A stretch of 64,000 nt of DNA. Source: Pleodorina starrii (Eukaryota > Chlorophyta > Chlorophyceae > Chlamydomonadales > Volvocaceae). The stretch is taken from the NCBI GenBank assembly GCA_030267565.1, contig BRXU01000013.1:2830001-2894000 (forward strand). Reading direction: 5' to 3'. Shown here in pieces: positions 1 through 11,419 of this stretch. Every line of letters starts with the position of its first letter. The first letter of the stretch is position 1. Made by a program: the position numbers and the translations under genes. A model generated the notes under the pieces. That model was not told where the DNA came from. It saw only the letters and a program-made list of their open reading frames with translations, and searched no databases.

Positions 1-1354
1 GCCGCCGTCGCGGTGCTGGCGTCTTGCTCGCCTGGGTCTTCATGTGGGTCGCGGCAGCAGCCGCCGGAGAAGCAGCCGCAAGCCGACCGGCGCCCCACCG
101 CCGCCGGCATCAGGCCGCCGCTGCCGCTGCCGTCTCCATGGCCCCCGCCGCCGCCGCTGGCGACCGTCCTGTCGTAACGAATCTGCCACTGTGCGGCCTC
201 CGCCTCGAACTCCAGCTCCGACTCGTCCAGTACGGCATCGTGGTACATGTGGTGGGCGGACACGGCCAGGCACTGCAGCCGGCCGCCGCCGCCGACGACG
301 ACGATGATAGGCTGGGTTGTGGCGGCACCGCTCGTGCCGCCGTCGCCGCCGGGACTCTCCACCTGCTGCTGTTGCTGTTGCTGCGGCGGCGGCGGCGGCC
401 AAGCGTCAGATCCCCTCGTGCTTCGCTCCACCAGCTCCACCGCGGCCCTCCACACCAGCCGCATGTGGGGGTTCTCCTCCATGATTGCAAGGCTGTGGTA
501 GCCGTGAACCTGCAGAGTGAGGCACGTGGGATTGTGATCTTGGATTGTAATGAGGACGGGAAGGAAGCCCGGGACAGGGGCATAAGCGGTCGCGCAGGGT
601 GGCCTGGCATGCCTGCTTCCTTACGTGTATGTGCTCCAGGCGCGCCGCCGCCTCCGTCCCTAGCAGCTGCGGCAGCGCGGCCAGGTCCGCATGCGCGATG
701 CACAAGTGGCGCAGCTGCGTCAGGCGGCCCAGCGCGGCGGCCGCCTGCTGCGTGAGCGAGCAGCGCACCAGGCGCAGGCTGCTGAGGCGGGTGAGGTGGG
801 CGGAGAGGGTGTCGGTCACCTGGGCTGGCAGCGCGTAGCGCAGCGGCAGCACCAGCTGCAGGTGGTGCAGGTGGAGGTGGGGGAGGGACGCCAGGAAGCG
901 CAGGCAGGCGGCACAGGACGCGGCGCAGGGCGCCGCGCGCGCCTTGGACTCGTGGAAAAGAGAGACGCGCACGGTGACGTGGCGCAGGGCCGGACCGATT
1001 GTGCCGGTGAGGGCGTGCCACTCGGGTGGCAGGTCGGCGGCCGGGAGGAGGGGGGCGGGAGGAGCATTGCTCCCGGCAGCGGGGGCATTTGCCGGCGCTG
1101 GCGCTCCGAAGCATCGAGTATCCAGAGTCAGCTGTGTCAAAGAGTGCGCGAAGGAGATCCTCCACGTCTGGCACACCAGTCGGCATGCCAAAGTAGCGAT
1201 TCGTGGCAAGAAGGACGCCACGTGCTGCGGCGGAATGCATTTTGTCAATCAAGCACCTCAGCCACTGCTTTCTGCTCTGAAAAGGTACCTCGCATACGCC
1301 GTCGGGAAGGGTCGACCAGCATGGTTTCTGCGCATTTGTTCGGTGATCCGTCAT
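1..1354 (-). CDS. F-box protein, 3' end beyond the left edge
   Basis: Three exons: 1354-1289, 1224-625 and 509 to the edge (<1). Splicing exon 1 to exon 2 (donor GAG|GTACCT, acceptor GCCGCAG) joins LPDGVCE to HVASFLPRIATLACRLV followed by CQTWR. This is a textbook F-box helix pattern at about residues 16-47. Exon 2 continues with Leu-rich stretches such as LSSLRLVRCSL and LTQLRHLCIAHADL (roughly residues 150-210) that resemble degenerate leucine-rich repeats. Exon 3 begins VHGYHSLAIMEENPHMRLVW and then becomes Gln/Gly/Ala-rich. F-box proteins recruit substrates to SCF ubiquitin ligases through Skp1, and LRR-like repeats usually bind the substrate; the substrate here is unknown. The start at 1354 is the first ATG in frame with the F-box. 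The gene lies downstream of, and in tandem with, eL19. The F-box call is fairly secure; the LRR reading is weaker. Confidence 0.72.
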
Positions 1355-1543
1355 ATCCGCCCTAGGTTTTGGGCTATCTGCGAAAATATACTTGCATCCG
1401 ACTTTGTCTTAGAATGTCCATGGCCTTAACAAGTCTGAAGTGACTCAGACTCCGCGTCATGCGAACCTCCACATCTATCCAACAAGCTATATGAAGGCTT
1501 ATGATGGTCTCGAAGACATCTTACGAAACGAATACCGTAAGAT

Positions 1544-1548
1544 TTACA
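1544..1548 (-). terminator. Candidate poly(A) signal of the eL19 gene
   Basis: TGTAA on the minus strand, about 200 bases past the eL19 stop. TGTAA is the usual polyadenylation signal in Chlamydomonas and Volvox. The 1355-1748 interval holds no exon I can support. It must contain both the eL19 3'UTR and the F-box gene promoter. Confidence 0.5.
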
Positions 1549-1748
1549 ACTGGTGATGTGTGGGGCTTGCCATTTGCCTCGATTCCTCGTACAACCATAA
1601 GCTGATGCAGCCGGAAACTGACAACTTTTCATCGACTACTTTGTGCCGTGACTTATCAACTACCGGGAGGGAGACACAAATTGGCGGCACCCCAGAGGTT
1701 ACAACGGTCTAACCAGAACTCTCGTCAAAGCTAGCTCAGCAAAACCGT

Positions 1749-4006
1749 TTACTTCTTGGGGGCGGGGGCGGGCTTGGTCGCCGGGGCCTCCAGGTGCAGG
1801 CCCTGCGAGCGATGGGGTACGAAGGGCAAGGATGGGTTACCCTTTAGTCTGCAGGAATGTGCAAACGTCCGTGAAACGCCCCTTCCGTACAAACGCATAC
1901 ACCGGACTGTCCTGCAGTTCATACGTGACCCCGCCCCTCCCCACCAGCACGACGTCACCCGAGTGTGCTGGCCGCCGTGAGCCCCTTCCCCAATCCCAGC
2001 CTGTCTCACTATTTCGTTCCCCAGACCCGGCCGTTACCCTTCCCGCGTGCCAGCCACAGCCCAGCACTTACCGCGGCCAGCCTCTCCTCGCGCCGCGAGG
2101 CCTTGCGCTCGCGCGCAGCCTTGTTCTTGGCGCGACGAGCCTCGAACTGGTCGGCGATGGTCTTCTCGCGCACCTTCTCCGCCTTCTGCTTGTGCACGGC
2201 CTCCATCAGCACGCGCTTGTTCTTGAAGACGTTACCCTTGACCTGGGGGCGCCAACCGCCAACCAGGAGTGCTCGTAAGGCTTAGCCGCGCATCGAAACT
2301 CGGTGCCAGAGGGGCGGAGTCGAAAACTCCCGAGGACTCGCCGCTAGTAAACCAATCCGCTAGTAAGCCAATCCGCGCCCGCTTTAGACCTTGGGAAGGG
2401 CATCCAACCCTCCCCCGAAGCACCACCGAACCCGCCACGTTCGAACGGGCGCGTCTCCATTCCCCTTCCGGGATGAGGCGGATGTGGGTCTGTCAAACGT
2501 GAACGTGCTGCTTTCCACATATGCTGGGGCCTAGGGACATGAAAGTACCCCGCCCAGCTAAAGATAGCGCGAACAAGGGAACCCATACGAACCCCCCTGG
2601 CACGGACTCGGGCCCAACATGCCCATGCCCTACGCAGGTAGTCTCGTCATCTTTGTTTTGCGGCATGTACCAAAGCCCCAACACCGCAGTCATGGCTGTA
2701 GCTACCCTGATACTGCGCTGCCTCTGCGTGGGCAACTGGAGCTGGATCCGGCCTCGATTCGCATCAACAGAACACAGCTATGAGTTGCCCTACCAACAAA
2801 GCCCGCAAGGCCGCGAGAAATCCACCCTCCCCCACAAAGTTGCCCACCCGACCAGGTGACATCTATTAAGAGGTAACCAGATACCCTGCAGGTCCCCGCA
2901 CGCAGACGGCATCGGGGCAGGGTGACGTACCTTCATGTAAAGGTCGTGGTAGAGGTGCTTGTCGATCTTCTTCGAGTCGCGGTACTTCTTCAGCAGGCGG
3001 CGCAAGACACGCAGGCGCCGAATCCACATCACCTTCTCGGGCAGGCGGGCCTCCCGGGTACCACGGCGCTTACCTAGACGGAGCGAACAGGTGGACATGG
3101 CCGGGTGCCATTTGGACAAACCCCGCGAAACGGATGTGTACCAAACCCCATGAGTACGGCGCAACAGAGCGGCCCCCGGCAATATGTGTCTGACTTCCCG
3201 TGTCAGTAGCCTCCGAAATGCCGATGTCGGGGACGTGTCCGAGAACGCAAGCGCGCTTTGTTCCTATCAGCTGGACCGTTCACACACGGCTCCCCATGTT
3301 GTGAGACACTCCGCAGATAAAGAGGACCTCCATACAGAAGACCTCCATACTGCGTTAGGTGTGCGTGCATGCGCGCCCATCGCACTAAAGTTCTATTGGG
3401 GAAAGCGATGACCATCGCTCCACCGCTGCTGCAAAATGCTCCATAGCCGCCAAAGCTATAGCTGCTGCAGCTGACGCCTCCGATTTGCTGGTGAGTTATG
3501 GACCCACCGTAGCCGGTGTGACGGCCCTTGGCCTTGGCCTCAGCAGAGCGCCGAGCGCGGTCACGCGAGTGGATGACGGGCTGCTTCCTGAAGATGAGGC
3601 CGTCCTTGATCAGCTTCCGCACGTTCTGGCCTGCAGAGCCACGACAGCGCGTTGCGTCCGTAAGCCTCGAGGAAAATATGGTCCATGCGGGAACCCCAAA
3701 TATGCAGCCCAAAAGCTCCTCGCAAGCAGTGTAAATTGCGCCAAAGAAGGAAGAAGCTGCATCGGAGTCTGGCTGCAAGCTGTGATGTTAGTCGCCTGCC
3801 AGATGCGCCGCCTGACGTTGAGCCTCCGCCGGCAGCAAGAATTCCCGTGTCCTCCAGAGCACCCCTAACCCAAGTGGTAAGGCTAAAAACTCACGGGAGT
3901 TGGCCATAGAAATCTCGTTAACCTCATTGGGGTCGAGCCAAACCTTGCGCAGACCGCAGTTCAGGACCGAAGCGGCAAGCCGCTTCTGCAGCTTAAGGGA
4001 CACCAT
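1749..4006 (-). CDS. RPL19: 60S ribosomal protein eL19
   Basis: Five exons on the minus strand: 4006-3895, 3630-3508, 3073-2931, 2242-2072 and 1802-1749, giving 200 residues, close to the usual eL19 length. Recognisable family segments in order are [65 protein letters not shown] and [18 protein letters not shown], ending in [17 protein letters not shown]. All junctions keep phase: TCCC|GCCAG rebuilds Ser-Arg-Gln and TACG|GTAAG rebuilds Tyr-Gly-Lys. eL19 is a basic protein of the large subunit whose C-terminal helix reaches across to the small subunit. The start at 4006 matches the conserved MVSLKLQ N-terminus. The gene is head-to-head with the RBM22 gene, 402 bases away. It looks intact. Confidence 0.97.
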
Positions 4007-4408
4007 TTTTGCCGCTGGTTCGCGTCCAACGGCGGGGGGCGAGGAAAGGGCCTGAATCAGCGCGCGGAGGAGCAATGAACCGAGGCGGCTCTGCCGTATG
4101 CCGTACGTTTGCGCAAGTCGCAAGGAAAGGAGCCCCGGCGAAGAGGTTTTGCGATATTCGTTCCTGACACGGCCGTTATATACCCACTGAGCGAGTGTGC
4201 AACGTTTCCATCTTCCTTCAGCGCTAAAGAATTTGTCCTCTTGTGTCGACTCTCAGACCGAACCTTTAGTTCTCAGCTCATCGCGGCCTTAAGTATATCT
4301 ATTGAAGCGCTTTAGGACAAATTTCCTCTGAGAACGGGCAAGCGCTTTAGCTACCGGAGAACAAACAAAGCCTTCTTGTTGGACTACTGAAGTTCCGCAG
4401 CAAGGGCC
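4007..4408. promoter_or_regulatory. Shared head-to-head promoter of RPL19 and RBM22
   Basis: 402 bases separate two start codons on opposite strands. The sequence is less GC-rich than its surroundings. On the minus strand TATATAA lies at 4182-4176, about 170 bases before the eL19 start, and could be its TATA box. No such box is obvious on the RBM22 side. A bidirectional promoter is inferred from spacing alone. Confidence 0.4.
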
Positions 4409-7019
4409 ATGGCAGCGAGGCTGCTGCGGGACCCTGATGCCGATGGATGGGAGCGCTCGGACATGCCCATAGTCTGCGAGACGTGCCTTGGTCCCAATCC
4501 TTTCGTCCGCATGCAGCGGGTAGGGGCTGGCTCGTCGTCAATCAGCAAGCTGCGCGTGTTGTTTGCCATATGATGGGCCTGGCTTGCCTGCAGCTACTCA
4601 GGCTCTAACGGGGGCCCAAACGCGACCCGAACGCTGCGTCGACCGCAGATCGAGTTCGGTGGGACTTGCCACATCTCGGGGCGCCCGTACACGGTTTTCC
4701 GCTGGCGACCGGGCAGTGACGCAAGGTACGCCGCAGACCGTGGCGCGCGCGCACGGCACGCAAGCAAACCAGTTCACCACCCCCAACAAGCCCGACTCGC
4801 TTCCTCGCTCAACCCCATCCCCGCTGCGGCCTCCCCCCAGTCTCTCATACCCACTCCGCCCTCCTCTTTTTCCGTCCCTCCCCGCCCCTCCTACAGGTAC
4901 AAGAAGACGGTTATTTGCCAGGAGGTCGCCAAAGCCAAAAACGTCTGTCAGGTCTGCCTCCTGGACCTGGAATACGGTCTGCCGGTTCAGGTTCGCGACA
5001 CGGCACTGGGCGTCAAGCCCGACGACGAGCCGCAGTCGGACGTGGGCAAGGAGTACAAACTCCAGATGGCCATGACGGAGGGCAGCAACGCGTCGTCCTT
5101 TGCGACCAGCCGGCCAAACGAGATGCTGCAGAAGCTTCAGCGCACGGCACCCTACTACAAGCGCAACCAGGCGCGCGTGTGCACCTTTTTCGCGCGCGGC
5201 CAGTGCACGCGCGGCGCCGAGTGCCCCTACCGCCACGAGATGCCCATCACGGGCGAGCTGGCGAACCAGAACATGAAGGACCGCTACTATGGCGTCAACG
5301 ACCCCGTGGCCAACAAGATGCTCCGGCGCGCGGAGGAGATGGGCAAGTTGACGCCGCCCGAGGACACGTGAGTGGGGGGGTGCAAGGACCAAGGAGTGCT
5401 GGCGGGGCCACCTCCTCCCAACCCCCCGGGGCCGAGGGGAGAAGCGCGCCAGCGTCCAGGAGGGGGTCACCACCGTCGTCTGTGCTCGCACTGAACTCGA
5501 GAAAAAGGTCGAGACAAGCCCTCTTCTGGCTACGGGGACGGGTGGATTTAACCTCTGCCCGCGCATCACCGGGTTGGGCCAGGACCCTGGCAATGCACGG
5601 TGCGGTGTGTTTTGATGAACTGGGTTTGGAGACCGAGCCCGGCGGCGCTCTGCACAAGTACGGTACATGGAGGCAGGCGACGGATAGCCCGGGTTCGCGC
5701 CATGCGACGTAAACACGTAATCGCGCTCGCGTGTGTCTTCCCCGCCTCCAACCGCCTCCCCCGCAGGTCCATCACCACGCTGTACGTGGGCGGGCTGGAG
5801 GCCAGCATCAGCGAGGACGACATCCGGGACGCCTTTTACGCGTTTGGCGAGCTGGCGAGCGTGCGCAAGGTACCTGACTGCGGTGTCTGCCCGCACAGTA
5901 AACGCTGTGGAGGTTGGCCTAACAACACTCGGGGGGCGTGGGGGCGGAGGGAGGGCAGCACGGGGGCCCGGGTTGTGCCTTGCTGGCTCAGGTGCCCTGC
6001 TGCCTGCTGGACTGGGGTCCTGGGGACGGGGGATATGAGGCCTGCCGTTCGCGCTGGGAGGAGAGGGGTGGCGAGTGACGGGGGGCTTACCTGGACACCC
6101 TGGGCGCCATGCCACAGACGTCGCGGCGAGGACCCGCCCTCCCCCCGCGTTGCGTCCGTTGACGGGCTCCGGCCTATATGTGGATACCTGCCGCATTCAC
6201 CCAACCAACCCCTCTCGCGCGCGCCCCCACCTCACCTCACCACCGCACCACCCAACGCCACCACCACCCCAGGTGGACTCCAAGAGCTGCGCCTTCATTA
6301 CCTACACCACCCGCTCCGCCGCGGAGAAGGCCGCGGAGGAGCTGACGGGCAACCCCACGATCAAGGGTGTGCGCTGCAAGCTCATGTGGGGCCGGCCGCC
6401 GCCGGCGCCAGGGTCGCGGCCCGGCGGGGATCCCGGGCAGCAGCCGTCCACCAGCGGCCGAGGCGGGGGCGCGCCGGGGCCTGTGCCGCCGCACGTGCTG
6501 GCGGCGATGGGTGGCGCGGTGCCCGCGGCGCCGCCCTCGGGACCCAACTTCTTCAACCTTCCACCGCCGGGGGCGCAGGCGGCGTACTATCCCAGCATGG
6601 ACCCGCAGGCGATGGGTTCGCGGTTAGCAGGCGGCGCCGCGGCGGCCGCGGGGGCGCAGATGCCGGGGCCGAGCGGGCAAGCGAAGCGGCCAGGGCAGGA
6701 GGGCGGCGGTGGCGGAGGCGGCGGGGACGCGGGCGAGGGGCCGGACGCCAAGCGCAGCCGGGGGCCGCCACCGCCGGGGCCGATGCAGCCGCCGCCGCCG
6801 GGACCGTCGTACGGTGCGCCGCCGCCGTACGGCGCGCCGCCGCCGCAGTATGGTGCGCCGCCGCCGTACGGTGCGCCGCCGCCGGGATACCACCCTGGCA
6901 TGGGTCCGCCGCCGCCGTACGGCGCGCCACCGCCTGGGGCGCCGCCGCCGGGGATGTACGGTGCGCCGCCGCCACGACCCATGGTTCCGGCGCCGCGGCC
7001 GCCGCCTGGACCCCACTGA
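4409..7019 (+). CDS. RBM22: RBM22/MAC5-type pre-mRNA splicing factor
   Basis: Five exons: 4409-4519, 4649-4725, 4897-5367, 5767-5869, 6273-7019; 502 residues. The N-terminus ([20 protein letters not shown]) is that of plant MAC5/RBM22. This protein binds the U6 snRNA and intron in the NineTeen-associated part of the activated spliceosome. Order of parts: N-terminal zinc-binding region (1-90), CCCH finger with C158, C166, C172, H176, one RRM (about 223-295, [20 protein letters not shown] and SCAFITYTT), then a long tail of YGAPPP repeats. The tail is longer and more proline-rich than usual. Two normally invariant zinc cysteines are replaced: CHIS at 44-47 instead of CKIC, and CQEV at 70-73 instead of CQTC. 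Reading phase and the surrounding residues are intact, so this is not an exon-joining error. The start at 4409 matches the plant N-terminus. Confidence 0.95.
6163..6187 (+). repeat. Dispersed 25-bp motif, copy 1
   Basis: One of seven copies of a motif with core GGCTCCGGCCTATACGTG followed by GATAC; this copy has TATATG in place of TATACG. It lies in the last RBM22 intron, about 85 bases before the acceptor, ahead of a C-rich tract. Confidence 0.6.
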
Positions 7020-7751
7020 GCGCCGTGACGTGTGTGGTCTGTGGGGGAAGTGCCGGCCGACGCGGTTGTGGGCTGTTGACGCGTCCTTAGGGTTGCTACT
7101 TTTGACCTGTTTATGCATCATGCTGTGTGGGCTCAGTGCCGACGCATGGGGGCGGCCGATTGGCGGGCAGCCTTTCTGGGGGTTGAGGGGGGCGCCCCTC
7201 GGCTCTGTCCGGCGGGGGCGGAGGTCTCGCTGCAGCTGTCGTTGTGGCAGTGCGCGATGTGTGGGATGGGAACACTGGATGCCGCGCCGTGTCTGGAATC
7301 CGGTCCCTGCGCGAGTTTCTCCGGCGCCGTCAACCCTTGGCGCGCGCGCGTGTGTGTGTATGTGTTCCTTTTCCGGGATGGACTCACGGCACGGCGCTCG
7401 AGACGATAACGGTTTTGAGCGCCGGTAATTCGAAACCGTATCCGTATCCAAGCACGCCGGTTTGGGGCATGCCGGTGGAGATGGGATACTGGTATGCTTG
7501 CATTCATCCGGGCCAAGGGAGAAGGCCCCCCTGTTGGCGGCCGCTGCCGGCAGTGTATCGACTGCTCGTTTGGTGTTGTCACGTTCAGCCAAGCCCGGTG
7601 AAGTGGCAGCGTGTGGACGCATCAAATGCGGTCCTGCTGCCTTTTCTGGGGGAGAAAGAAGAGGGCGTGCCGGCGCGGCAGGGCTGAAGGAGCTCGCTCG
7701 GGGCTCGAGCTGGCTCGCACACGTCACTGGATTGCAAAAAAACCAAACAAA

Positions 7752-7756
7752 TGTAA
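7752..7756 (+). terminator. Candidate poly(A) signal of RBM22
   Basis: First TGTAA on the plus strand after the RBM22 stop, giving a 3'UTR of about 730 bases. No exon is evident between the stop and this site. Confidence 0.5.
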
Positions 7757-8611
7757 TCTGTTGTCAGGGTTCCCAAGGGCCGGACGGACCTGCTGCGCCC
7801 TCCGCCAGGGCCTTGCTGTCGCGCATGCCGCGCATGCGTCCGTCCGGGTACCTGGGGAGCTGTGTGGTCGATGCTCGGATCGACCCACGGGACCGCAACG
7901 ACGGGGCCACAATCCGCGCGCTCACTCGGCGAACCATCGCTACCAAACGAGAACCACCAGAGCCGTCCCAACCACCCACCGCGGCCGAGGCAGCCCGAGG
8001 CATGGCCTCCTCGCGGTCATGCACGGCAGGAGAGCCGCAAACCCCGCTGTCCTGTGTCGCGTGCGATATTTCAAGGCAGCCCGGTCGGGCGGTGGGGCTG
8101 CCACCTGTCCGTGCGGCTTGTGGGGGCGGTGCGCCTTCCATGTCGTGGGCCGTTCCGTCTGCGAAGCTCCGGAGGCGGTGGGGCTGCGGAGCACCGAATG
8201 CAGTCGCACTGCAGAGGCGGAAGATGGGGGCGGCTGTAGTGGCTGCAAGTCGAGGCTGTCCCCTATTGGAAATTTTGGAATGGAATGGGTGGAGATGCCA
8301 CAAATTCGGGGGGCACAACGCCCAATGTCCACCAGTCGCACCTCGCGCCCTTCCGCCACCAGCACCCCGCCTCACCCAGCTGCCCAGCCTTCCCGCGCAG
8401 CCGGGCTGCCAATGCACTGTCCTCATGTCAAGCTGGCGGCGAGCTAAGTCCATGTGCGTGTTTGCGCTGCATGTTTGGAACTTTGGATTACGTAGCCGAG
8501 TGTATAGCCCCGTACCTGAACGACGGACCCATCTGCACAGGTCTGCACCGGAGGCCCAAGGGCGAACAGGAAAGGCCCAAAAGCCATACCTAAAACCGTG
8601 AAGAGGGGCTT

Positions 8612-8709
8612 TCACCCCTGGCCACGATACTCCTGCAGGAGCACCAGCCGCCGCCAGCGTGTGTCGTGCCCCTCCAGCATGTCGGGCGCCATGATCAAGT
8701 AGTCAGCCC
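8612..8709 (-). other. Possible C-terminal coding exon, unassigned
   Basis: On the minus strand a short open stretch reads ADYLIMAPDMLEGHDTRWRR then LVLLQEYRGQG and a TGA at 8614-8612. The composition looks protein-like rather than GC-shadow noise. The only acceptor-like AG just upstream is weak (GTGTAAG), and I found no partner exon in the AT-richer DNA up to 11.4 kb. It could be a gene tail, a pseudogene fragment or chance. I do not recognise the protein. Confidence 0.22.
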
Positions 8710-11419
8710 CTTACACGCAAGTTGTCAACTCTCAAAGGCTCTCATTTCAGGGGCCGTGGGGGTAAGAAAAGAGATACGGTACCCGCAGCGAAGAGACCGG
8801 GAGCGGGAGCGCGCCCCTTTAATTACGATCATTCATTTCTGCTCCCGCTGTGACGATGCGCCAGTCGTTGTTCAGCGCCAGTGCCGATTGGGGCGGGGGC
8901 AACGCCTCGTACCGTACAGTTCAACGAGTTCAGCACGTCGAAGGCAAAAGTACGTACCTTTTGCAAGTGCGGTTTTGTATTTGTATAAGCTCTTACCAGT
9001 ACTCACAGCTGTCTTTTTCATGCCAGTCGAGCGCCTCTCAGCAGGCTCGGCCTGCTCGGCACTGCCGCATCTCAATCGCGGCTTCGAAAGGGTCACGAGG
9101 GTCGTGCCGATTTGCTCGTCTCTGAGGACAAGTGTGTATTATAAATTTAAAAATTTGTTAATAACTATTTTTAGCACTCTACATCATTTACGCTTACGAG
9201 ACTTCATACTGAGTGTCAAGCCAGCGGCGGACCGCGTCATCTCGCAGACTGGTTTTGTAATATACTGAACTGCGCCGGCGCACGCAAATATTACGGCTAG
9301 TAATACAAAATAAACAATTGTACATGGAACTCATATGTTGTTATGAAGCAGGCGGTCGACGAGAAAATTTGGGGTTCGTAGACAAAAAAAGTCGCGACCT
9401 GCAGAACGTACGGAATATATTTCTTGATGACTGCAACACGTTGCATAAATAGTATGTTATTCACCTAGCGGGTTGATGCGATACGGCAGAAGGCTCTGTT
9501 AGAGGATCGATCTGCGCACAAATAGCTGCAGTACGTAGGCCACGACTGCCACTGTGGCCCTTCACGGGTGAGTCATGCACATCAAAATGGCAGACCTCCG
9601 GCTGCACTTGAAACTTGCATTGAAAGGCAGGCTCCGGCCGCACATCACGCAGGCGGGTGCCAGCGAATGGGCGGCCATCGAATCGAAGATACATCAGCTA
9701 CCCTTCTAGCATGTAGCAGAGTGACAGTTAATGTAACCGTGGGCTTAGGGTTAGTCGATGTCGTGTGTACTGGTTTCCCACATGGCAGAAGGGCGGGTTG
9801 GGGAGCCTGAACGTTTAGCTGAGCAGCAGGAAAGCCTACCGTAGTGGGTCAGCTAGCTGGTTAAACGAGCAGAGGCCCGTTTGAGATGCGCCGAACAGGG
9901 ATTGCAAGGCTGTCTCTGCTGGGTTGAGCCCAGTCGGGCCGTCAGTGTTGCGACTACGTGTTCCGGAGTGCTGGGAACTGACCCATGGGACAGCGTTTGG
10001 GGGGGTACGCCCGCCTTTGCACGCGTCAGCAACCTGGCGCTGGAGCCGCGCGTGGCAGGGCTCCGCAACCCCTCGCAGTTTGACCCCATACCTGTTGAGT
10101 GATGGGAGGTTGTTACACAAGCCGGCTTCCCCCCGGGGTTAGCGACTGTTTACAGCTGTACACCTCCGTGCAGACCTTCAAAGGCCAAAGGAGGAAGGTT
10201 CTGAAGGCGCATCCCAGAACCCAAGGACGCCAAGGGTGCAGCTGCAGAGGTTGCATGCCGCAGTCGCCCCTTTGCTCATTAAACTGTCGGGTTGCATCTT
10301 TGGAGGGCATCGAGCCCGAGCCAGCCCTCTTCTGAAACCCCGGGAGCTTGCTTTCATGTGCACGCGGCGTCCTCGCACCTGAGGGTGCTCATGCTTGGCT
10401 TTCCTGGCGGCACCCGCGATCGTTTGGGTTCCCTGTAGGGTCATCCATCCTTGTGACACGCATTTTCCTTGTGACAGGCATTTTGACACAGGAGCTGTAG
10501 CCTTAGTATGTGTGCTGTGTGCTGCCCCCGCATGGGATGTTAATCACGTCACAGGCCGGCACGCCGAGCTGGGCAGAACGGCCCTGAAGCAAGGGCCCTG
10601 ACAGCACCTGGACGCCCCACGTCCCTTCATATGCCTGCTTTCACATGATCTAGTCAGATGCGCGGTTCTCGCTTGCGACCCGGTGCAACAATGCGCCGAT
10701 CATTGTCCCAGGGCTAATGAATGGGGTGTAACAACAAACCACGGGATGACCCTGCCTTTGGAGTCACGTATGTGCAAATTCTCAGCTCCGCCTCCCAGCT
10801 CCAGGACATTGTGTCATCGACAAGTATTGCACGGTCACCTATGGCTTGGCGCCGCCATTAGTAATTTCCAATTGCAGAATGGCCTGCAGGAGAGTTCACA
10901 GTCAGGCAGGACAGTCTGTCAGCCTTGCTGCGCAATGGCAGTGGAATCGCAGCGTTTGTAAGTGTTTCATGCAAAAATAATAAAAAAAGTGCCAATAAAA
11001 GCGCGCGGATTATTTAAGCGCAACAAAGGATACGAGCAGGCGTCGGACTACGGGCGCCAGTACTAACTGCCGCAACTGAAGTCCTAAGACGCGGTACACG
11101 CAATTTTGGTGCCCTTTTTCCGGCATTATTGTAATTTTTATGCGCTGTTGTTTGGGACTGCTTTGGCGATGATCGGTGTTGCTGTCTTTCCGCTGCAAAA
11201 TTAGGCACCTGTGCTCCTCGCCTGTCCTTGCTCTTTACTACTGTCCTTGGTAATAGGTTCCTGAAAGCCTTGATAACGTCAACAAGCACTAAGGCTGTCA
11301 GCTTGTTAGATGTCGACAGCTCTCTCTAGCTCACACTAATACGCAGGCACCAGTTGCTGAAGGGCACCTGCACATTGGCCATCGTAGCACATATTTGTTA
11401 AAGTCGTTCAGCCGTCTTG
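8710..11419. other. Gene-free AT-richer stretch
   Basis: No convincing exon on either strand. Base composition is clearly more AT-rich than the genes, especially 9120-9470 and 10960-11170. A short duplication of TTGTGACAnGCATTTT occurs near 10450-10487. The 3' part must hold the promoter of the gene starting at 11420. Confidence 0.5.

Noticed and set aside
110..1354. Single 414-codon frame at the left edge
   Set aside because: Reading it unspliced destroys the F-box. Splicing at 1289/1224 and 625/509 restores a conserved motif and avoids the Arg/Pro-rich shadow.
4598..6196. 532-codon open frame on the minus strand
   Set aside because: It is antisense to the RBM22 exons and introns and has no domain. 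It is a GC-bias shadow of the real gene.
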